Source: Clitoria ternatea (taxonomy: Eukaryota; Streptophyta; Magnoliopsida; Fabales; Fabaceae). From it: 64,000 bases of DNA. Below, piece after piece: positions 57,925-64,000 of this stretch. The stretch's first letter is position 1, and every line of letters starts with the position of its first letter. The position numbers were made by a program, and so were the translations under genes. The stretch spans positions 191,464,501 to 191,528,500 of the forward strand of contig CM075669.1 of the NCBI GenBank assembly GCA_037962975.1, read 5' to 3'. The notes beneath the pieces are model-generated. The model saw only the letters and a list, made by a program, of their open reading frames with translations. It did not search any database and was not told the DNA's origin.

Positions 57925-59787
57925 AAAGCCATAAAAGGGAGCGCTTTGGCAGACTACTTAGCCCATCAACCTATAAGTGACTACCAACCCATGCACTTTG
58001 AGTTCCCGGATGAGGATATCTTGGCATTGTTTAATGAAGAAGATACCCAGAAAGACAAATGGATTTTGAGATTTGATGGAGCTTCTAATGTGCTGGGGCA
58101 TGGGATTGGTGCCATCCTAATTTCACCAGATCAAGAATTCATCCCTGTATGCGCTAGACTTTGTTTTGACTGTACTAATAACATCGCCGAATATGAGGCA
58201 TGCTCTCTGGGGATCCAAGCAGCATTAGATGCAAAAGTGAAGAAGTTAGAAGTCTACGGGGACTCCGCCTTGGTCATTCACCAACTAAAAGGGGAATGGG
58301 AGACTAGAGACAGCAAGTTGGTTCCTTATCAAGTTCATATCAAGGAGCTAATCAGGGAATTTGACGATATCTCTTTTCACCATGTCTCCCGAGATGACAA
58401 TCAAATGGCTGACGCTTTGGCCACCCTTGCATCGATGTTTAAATTGAGCAATGACTGTGATATGCCTCTTATTAAGGTAGAAAGACACAACAAGCCCGCG
58501 TACTGCCAAGTAATAGAAGAAGAGTCGGATGGGAAACCATGGTACTATGATATCAAGAGATATATCCAGAGTCAAGAATACCCTGAGGGTGCCACAGAGA
58601 ATGACAAAAAGACCTTGAGACGACTTACAATGGGTTTCTTCTTGAATGGTGATGTGCTTTACAAGAGAAATCGTGACTTTATCCTCCTTCGTTGTGTCGA
58701 TACTATTGAAGCAAGCAAGATCATGGCAGATATTCATGAAGGATCCTTTGGAACTCATACCAATGGACATGCCATGGCGAGAAAGATCTTGAGGGCTCAA
58801 TATTATTGGATGACCATGGAGGCTGACTGTTTTACTTATGTTCGAAAATGTCACAAGTGTCAGATATACGCTGATCATCTTCACGCACCCCCATCATCCC
58901 TGAATGTCTTATCGGCACCGTGGCCCTTCTCAATGTGGGGCATGGATGTTATTGGACCCATTGAACCAAAAGCCTCAAACGGTCATCGTTTCATCTTAGT
59001 TGCCATTGATTATTTCACCAAGTGGGTGGAGGCAGCTTCATACGCCAATGTGACAAGGAACGTTGTGGTCAAATTTGTCAAGCGAGAATTGATATGTCGG
59101 TATGGCTTGCCAAATCAGATCATTACTGACAATGGCATGAATTTAAACAACAAGATGATGAAAGAATTGTGTGAAAGCTTTAAGATCCGTCATCACAATT
59201 CCTCTCCTTATCGGCCGAAAATGAATGGGGCAGTCGAGGCGGCCAACAAGAACATTAAGAAGATCATACAGAAGATGGTTGTAACTTACAAAGATTGGAG
59301 CGACATGCTCCCTTTTGCTCTACACGAATATCGCACTTCGATTCGAACTTCAACAGGGGCAACCCCTTTTTCTCTGGTGTACGGTATGGAAGCGGTTGTA
59401 CCTTTTGAGGTAGAGATTCCATCCCTTAGGGTGATAATGGAGGCGAAACTAGAAGAGGCTGAATGGGTCCAAGCTCGATATGACCAATTGAACCTGATAG
59501 ATGGGAAGAGACTAAATGCCCTCTGCCATGGTCAGTTGTATCAGAGGCGTATAAAACGAACGTTTGAAAAGAAAGTACGACCTCGACAATTTCAGGAAGG
59601 AGACTTAGTCCTCAAGAAAATTTTGCCAATCCGAAAAGACAATTGGGGCAAATGGACACCTAACTATGAAGGTTCGTATGTTGTGAAGAAAGCCTTTTCT
59701 GGAGGAGCCTTGATACTCACGACCATGGACGGTAAGGACTTACCAATGCCCATAAATGCGGATGCGGTCAAGAAATACTTTTCCTAG
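57925..59787 (+). CDS. int: Ogre-B archaeal-type RNase H and integrase (open part of pol)
   Basis: Continuation of pol after the TAG at 57922; open for 621 codons. First domain: a second RNase H of archaeal type (LRFDGASNVLGHGIGAILIS, NNIAEYEACSLGIQAAL, VYGDSALVIHQLKGEWE, SRDDNQMADALATLA) with the Asp-Glu-Asp-Asp set visible; a second RNase H is a feature of the Tat/Ogre lineage. Then integrase: zinc domain (HGHAMARKIL ... CHKCQIYAD), catalytic Asp in MWGMDVIGPI, Asp in ITDNGMNLNN, Glu in NGAVEAANKNI, and the YGMEAVVPFEVEIPSLRV signature. It ends at TAG/TAA after KKYFS. The catalytic residues look intact, but no independent start is expected. Confidence 0.9.
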   Translation, partial: KAIKGSALADYLAHQPISDYQPMHFEFPDEDILALFNEEDTQKDKWILRFDGASNVLGHGIGAILISPDQEFIPVCARLCFDCTNNIAEYEACSLGIQAALDAKVKKLEVYGDSALVIHQLKGEWETRDSKLVPYQVHIKELIREFDDISFHHVSRDDNQMADALATLASMFKLSNDCDMPLIKVERHNKPAYCQVIEEESDGKPWYYDIKRYIQSQEYPEGATENDKKTLRRLTMGFFLNGDVLYKRNRDFILLRCVDTIEASKIMADIHEGSFGTHTNGHAMARKILRAQYYWMTMEADCFTYVRKCHKCQIYADHLHAPPSSLNVLSAPWPFSMWGMDVIGPIEPKASNGHRFILVAIDYFTKWVEAASYANVTRNVVVKFVKRELICRYGLPNQIITDNGMNLNNKMMKELCESFKIRHHNSSPYRPKMNGAVEAANKNIKKIIQKMVVTYKDWSDMLPFALHEYRTSIRTSTGATPFSLVYGMEAVVPFEVEIPSLRVIMEAKLEEAEWVQARYDQLNLIDGKRLNALCHGQLYQRRIKRTFEKKVRPRQFQEGDLVLKKILPIRKDNWGKWTPNYEGSYVVKKAFSGGALILTTMDGKDLPMPINADAVKKYFS

Positions 59788-60300
59788 AAAAAGAATATCA
59801 AAACAAAAAGAAAAGAAAAAGAAAAAGTAAAAAAGATGCTCGCTAGGCTGAAAACCTGAAAAGGCGGCCTAGGCAAAAGTTAGAGCGACCCGGTGAGTCA
59901 AAAACCTGAAAAGGCGGCTCAGGCAAAAATTAGGGTCAAAATCCTGACAGTATGACTGAGACTTCCCATGCAAAAAGTGCGAGTCCAAACTGGGGCACAT
60001 AGATCATGACTGAATCGCTTTCTTAAAAGCAGAGTCGAAGGGTGAGCTTGAAGTCATGATATGGGGTTTAAGATGCGCGTTATCCTCAGAGGTCCACTAA
60101 AAGATCAGCAAGCTTTCCTTGTTTCATCTATTATCAACCTGTGTATTAGACTTCTTTTGTTTTCCCTACTTCCCTCTCCATGTACTTACTCAACTCGTAA
60201 ATAAATTTCACCCTTTTTCGATACATGTTTATATTGTGAATTTCATGAATATGATAAGACATGTGTTTTCCTTTATCAAATAAAATAAAAAATATAATTA
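59788..60300 (+). other. Start of Ogre-B 3' UTR
   Basis: Non-coding. Two copies of AAAACCTGAAAAGGCGGC(CT/TC)AGGCAAAA-type text (about 59849 and 59901), often seen downstream of Tat pol. Confidence 0.6.
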
Positions 60301-60554
60301 TTTAAAGTTGTGGGGGGCAAAATGATCCTATTGCTCAATCTTACCTCAGGTGATCATTATGAAGACTTGAGCCCAGACATGCTCTTTGAAGTTAGAGTTA
60401 CTTCATTCGTTCTGTTCGGTCATGAGTCACCTCAAGAGATCATGGTTCCATGGGGAGTCTCCTCAGATTTCTATTTACTTTGTCGTTGCTATACTTATCC
60501 CTTTTCTGCAGGTTGTTATAACAAGCAGTCATGTGGAGTCTCGTCATCTCTTCC

Positions 60555-60845
60555 CCAGTGGAGCCACAATCGCCAAAGCTGGTACTTCCCAAGTTCTCTT
60601 TTCAGTGGAACCTCACTCGCCAAAGTTGGCACTTCTCAGAACTCCTTCCTCAAATCGCCAAAGCTGGCACCTCTCAAAGTCTCCTCTTTAATCGCCAAAG
60701 TTGACACTCCTCAGAATCCTTTCCTCAAACCGCAAAAGTCGACACTTCTCAGAACTCCTTCCCTAAATCGCCAAAGTTGGCACTTCTTAGAGTCTTTTTC
60801 TCAACTGCCAAAGCTGACACTTTCCAAACTCTCTTCCAAGGAATC
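60555..60845 (+). repeat. Degenerate about 40-bp repeats (CGCCAAAG-TGGCACTTCTCAG)
   Basis: Seven units with the core CGCCAAAGTTGGCAC and then TCTCAGAACTCCTTCC, spaced 38-45 bp. Part of the hypervariable 3' UTR. Confidence 0.85.
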
Positions 60846-61160
60846 TACCTGATACATTCCAACAGTCAAGCATGTCCCCTTCCCAAGCCCAAGGATAGTT
60901 TCCAGCAAAATTCTCTCCCCCAACAGAATCACCAAACTCTCTCTCGGTGAGCCAAAAATTCAGATCATCTTCTTCCCCCTAATAAGAACATTTTTCTAAT
61001 CAGGTTTAGAAGAACTCTCCCAAAAAAAAAAAAGCCCAGCACACTTCCCTCAGTAAATCCACACATACCAGGAGGACCCCAGATTTTCCTTTCCCAATCA
61101 GGGGCGATGCCCCGAGCCATCAATCTTTCTCCAGTGGAACTACACTTCCCAGACAAATCA

Positions 61161-61645
61161 AACTGGGGCATCACCCCAGGATCATTTCTTCTCGCTCAAA
61201 GGGCAGCTCCCCAAGGTTTCGAGGTAGATAGTTCAAACTGGGGCATCACCCCAGGTTCATTCTCTTTCACCCAAAGAGGCGGTACCTCGAGCCATCAATT
61301 CTTTCCCAATAGAAATACATTTCCTAAACAACTCAAATTGGCGCATCTCCCCAGATTTCTTTTGTTCATTCAAGGGGTAGTTCCCCAACAACCCTCAAAT
61401 CATGTCAAACTGGGGCATCACCCCTGGTCCATTCTTTTTCCGCCAAGGGGCAGTTCCCCAAGGCTCCTTCAAACCATCTCAAACTGGGGCATCACCCCAG
61501 ATCTATTCAGTCAATGGGGGTAATTCCCCAAAGACTCCTTCAAATCATGTCAAACTGGGGCATCTCCCCAGGTTTCTTCTGTCCCAGTCAAAGGGCAATT
61601 CCCCAAGAACCTTCAGTCACGTCAAACTGGGGCATCGCCATGAGC
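61161..61645 (+). repeat. Hairpin repeats AACTGGGGCATCACCCCAG
   Basis: Seven copies at about 61161, 61236, 61336, 61408, 61482, 61553 and 61625. The core CTGGGG-CATCA-CCCCAG is a perfect 6-bp inverted repeat with a 5-base loop in the better copies. Between them are TTCCCCAA phrases. Confidence 0.9.
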
Positions 61646-61660
61646 CTTTAAGTCCAGTGA

Positions 61661-61690
61661 GTTAATTCAGATGAGACGTCCTGTTAACTT
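61661..61690 (+). repeat. Single LTR-type GACGTC motif in the 3' UTR
   Basis: GTTAATTCAGATGAGACGTC followed by CTGTTAAC matches the motif of the LTR series (46425-46740). It lies just before the 30-bp tandem array. Confidence 0.75.
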
Positions 61691-61696
61691 CTCCAA

Positions 61697-63330
61697 TCTC
61701 TATATTTTCATTCGCTTATTCAGGCACCCTTTACCTTCCATTCACCTATTCAGGCACCCTTTATTTTCCATTCGCCTATTCAGGCACCCTTTACTTTCCG
61801 TTCGCCTATTCAGGCACCCTTTACTTTCTGTTCGCCTATTCAGGCACCCTTTACTTTCCGTTCGCCTATTCAGGCACCCTTTACTTTCCGTTCGCCTATT
61901 CAAGCACCCTTTACTTTCCGTTCGCCTATTCAGGCACCCTTTACTTTCCATTCGCCTATTCAGGCACCCTTTACCTTCCATTCGCCTATTCAGGCACCCT
62001 TTACCTTCCATTCACCTATTCAGGCACCCTTTACTTTCCATTCGCCTATTCAGGCACCCTTTACTTTCCATTCGCCTATTCAGGCACCCTTTACCTTCCA
62101 TTCGCCTATTCAGGCACCCTTTACTTTCCATTCGCCTATTCAGGCACCCTTTACTTTCCATTCGCCTATTCAGGCACCCTTTACTTTCCATTCACCTATT
62201 CAGGCACCCTTTACCTTCCATTCGCCTATTCAGGCACCCTTTACTTTCCGTTCGCCTATTCAGGCACCCTTTACTTTCCGTTCACCTATTCAGGCACCCT
62301 TTACCTTCCATTCGCCTATTCAGGCACCCTTTACTTTCCATTCGCCTGTTCAGGCACCCTTTACCTTCCATTCGCCTATTCAGGCACCCTTTACTTTCCA
62401 TTCGCCTATTCAGGCACCTTTTACTTTCCAGTCGCCTATTCAGGCACCCTTTACTTTCCATTCGCTTATTTAGGTACCCTTTACTTTCCATTTGCCTATT
62501 CAGGCACCCTTTACTTTCCATTCGCCTATTCAGGCACCCTTTACTTTCCTTTCTCCTATTCAGGCACCCTTTACTTTCCATTTGCCTATTCAGGTACCCT
62601 TTACTTTCCATTCGCCTATTCAGGTACCCTTTACTTTCCAGTCTCCTATGTAGGCACTCTTTACTTTTCATTCGCCTATACAGGCACCTTTACTTTCCAG
62701 TCGCCTATTCAGGCACCCTTTACTTTCCATTCGCCTATTCAGGCACCTTTTACTTTCCAGTTGCCTATGAAGGCACCCTTTACTTTCCCATTCGCCTATT
62801 CAGGCACCCTTTACTTTCCATTCGCCTATTCAGGCACCCTTTACTTTCTGTTCGCCTATGCAGGCACCCTTTACTTTCCAGTCGCCTATGCAGGTACCCT
62901 TTACTTTCCGTTCGCCTATGCAGGCACTCTTTGCTTTCCAGTCGCCTATTCAGGCACCCTTTACTTTCCATTCACCTATGCAGGCACTCTTTGCTTTCCA
63001 TTCGCCTATGCAGGCACTCTTTACTTTTCATTCGCCTATACAGGCACCTTTACTTTCCAGTCGCCTATTCAGGCACCCTTTACCTTTCCAGTCGTCTATT
63101 CAGGCACCCTTTACTTTCCATTCACCTATGCAGGCACTCTTTGCTTTCCATTCGCCTATGCAGGCACTCTTTACTTTTCATTCGCCTATACAGGCACCTT
63201 TACTTTCCAGTCGCCTATTCAGGCACCCTTTACCTTTCCAGTCGCCTATGAAGGCACCCTTTTACTTTTCAGTCGCCTAAGGCACCTTTTACTTTCCCAT
63301 TCGCCTAACAAGGCAACCTCTACCTTCCAG
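61697..63330 (+). repeat. 30-bp minisatellite in Ogre-B 3' UTR, about 53 copies
   Basis: Unit TTCGCCTATTCAGGCACC then CTTTACTTTCCA. The array is very regular from 61720 to 62640. Later units carry variants (TATGCAGGCACTCTTTGC, TATACAGGCACC, GTCGCC) and 29- or 31-bp lengths. A block of about 150 bp is repeated (62970-63115 and 63120-63265). As 30 is divisible by 3, several frames stay open with a 10-residue period; this is not taken as coding. Tandem repeats in the 3' UTR are a known trait of Ogre/Tat elements. Confidence 0.95.
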
Positions 63331-63604
63331 TCTACCGGGGGTTAACCCCAATTTTCTCACCTCCTGTTAATTGAAAGACAATTTTTCCCGTTCAATTCAG
63401 AACACAAAAAAAAACACAAAAAAAGCAAAAAATAAAAAAAATAAAAAAATAAAAAAAAAGAAAAAAAAAGAAAAAGAAAAAGGATAGATGTGGAAAATGC
63501 TCGTCTTAAAAGATCAAGAGGTCCTACCTGACTCATACATCGGTGTTCATATCTTTACTTCCTTTTCACTTCAAAAACACGGAAAATTTCGTGTTTCTCT
63601 TGTG
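63331..63604 (+). other. A-rich end of the Ogre-B 3' UTR
   Basis: Contains a poly-A-like purine stretch (63404-63484). No gene. Confidence 0.6.
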
Positions 63605-63628
63605 AAAAAGAAGTAAAGAGGGGCATCT
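63605..63628 (+). other. Polypurine tract of Ogre-B
   Basis: AAAAGAAGTAAAGAGGGG followed by CATC lies directly before the 3' LTR. Confidence 0.85.
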
Positions 63629-64000
63629 GTGAACACCTCTTTTTGTCCGGCCAATTGGTACAGTTCCATCCTTTGGGCACTCTCTGCTGCACATGGTTCA
63701 CTTAGAAATTCATAACTCCTTCATATGACCTTCGATTTGCGCAAACCCGGTCTCAAAATTTCCGTAACAAAATTGTCTATGACTTTTGTGCAGACCTTGA
63801 AGGCTATATCCTTACCAATTGGTACAGTTTTAATAATCTTCCTAGACTTATTCCAGTTTCATGACTGCTCTGCACATCTTTAGGAAAAAATTCATATCTC
63901 CCTCATATGATACTGAAATGACCCCATTCTTTTTTCTGTGGCTCCACATCAAAGATATCTACAAACTTCATGAAGGTCACAAAAGCTAATTCTCCACCCA
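63629..64000 (+). repeat. Ogre-B 3' LTR, first 372 bp
   Basis: Begins TGTGAACACCTC and matches 44104-44475 with about 5 substitutions. Cut by the window end. Confidence 0.93.

Larger units (their letters stand above)
44104..64000 (+). mobile_element. Ogre/Tat-like LTR retrotransposon Ogre-B (3' LTR cut by window end)
   Basis: Order: 5' LTR 44104-47411, PBS 47414, ORF1, gag, protease with G-patch, intron, RT, RNase H, archaeal-type RNase H, integrase, long repeat-rich 3' UTR, PPT, 3' LTR from 63629. The extra ORF1, the PR-RT intron, the second RNase H and the very large size are hallmarks of Ogre/Tat. The first 372 bp of the two LTRs differ at about 5 positions. Coding damage: solo LTR in ORF1, two stops in ORF1, one 2-base loss and one stop in gag-protease, one stop in pol. 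Confidence 0.92.

Noticed and set aside
56343..59787. Endogenous plant pararetrovirus as source of the RT
   Set aside because: The RT is followed by RNase H and a D-D-E integrase and flanked by LTRs with PBS and PPT, so these are Ty3/gypsy retrotransposons. No movement-protein-like ORF is present.
61671..63251. 526-codon open frame with a 10-residue period (RLFRHPLLSI-like), and overlapping open frames
   Set aside because: The DNA repeat unit is 30 bp, so any stop-free unit stays open in several frames at once. Frames on both strands show it. No evidence of coding.
61697..63330. CRISPR-like array
   Set aside because: Units are directly adjacent with no unique spacers, and the setting is a plant retrotransposon 3' UTR.

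Overview
The window is 64 kb of AT-rich, gene-poor plant chromosome made almost entirely of nested LTR retrotransposons. I find no host gene. The lineages present (Ogre/Tat with a PR-RT intron, chromodomain Tekay/Del-type, Athila-type with a tRNA-Asp-like primer site) point to a dicot, and by inference a legume; the species cannot be fixed from this sequence.

Layout. (1) An Ogre/Tat-like element on the minus strand (Ogre-A) runs from its 5' LTR (30913-33258) leftwards out of the window at base 1. It survives in three pieces: 1-1890, 17347-21511 and 29878-33258. (2) Between the first two pieces sits a plus-strand chromovirus arranged LTR-internal-LTR-truncated internal (1891-17346). Its first LTR was itself hit by a 3.6 kb solo LTR (2879-6470, TSD TAAAG). 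The right end of this tandem was lost with about 0.7 kb of Ogre-A, leaving a deletion junction near 17346. (3) Between the second and third pieces sits a complete young Athila-type element (21512-29877, TSD GTACT, two 1569-bp LTRs) that has gag-protease and a second, probably spliced ORF but no reverse transcriptase or integrase. (4) 33259-44103 is old intergenic DNA with a one-ended CACTA fragment, a diverged repeat pair, an LTR-like fragment and two tRNA-like modules. (5) A plus-strand Ogre-B element starts at 44104 and runs past the window end. It has a 3.3 kb LTR, PBS, ORF1 (split by a 1.6 kb solo LTR, TSD CTCAC), gag-protease-G-patch, intron, RT-RNase H, a second archaeal-type RNase H, integrase, a 3.8 kb repeat-rich 3' UTR, a PPT and the first 372 bp of the 3' LTR.

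How it fits together. The two Ogre copies are templates for each other: comparing them gives the insertion sites, target-site duplications, deletion junction and most nonsense or frameshift changes. No element has a fully open coding region. Decay is mostly single-base nonsense of the C-to-T type; the first chromovirus copy has eleven stops and no frameshift in about 4.4 kb.

The least explained signal is non-coding. Several LTRs carry arrays of short CG-containing dyads or 8-mers: CCGAGTGA with its complement in a separate block, CTCGCTCAAGCGAG, GACGCGTAGCGTC, and a GACGTC-centred hairpin. Some recur in unrelated elements. The Ogre-B 3' UTR adds a hairpin repeat series and a roughly 53-copy 30-bp minisatellite with emerging higher-order structure.
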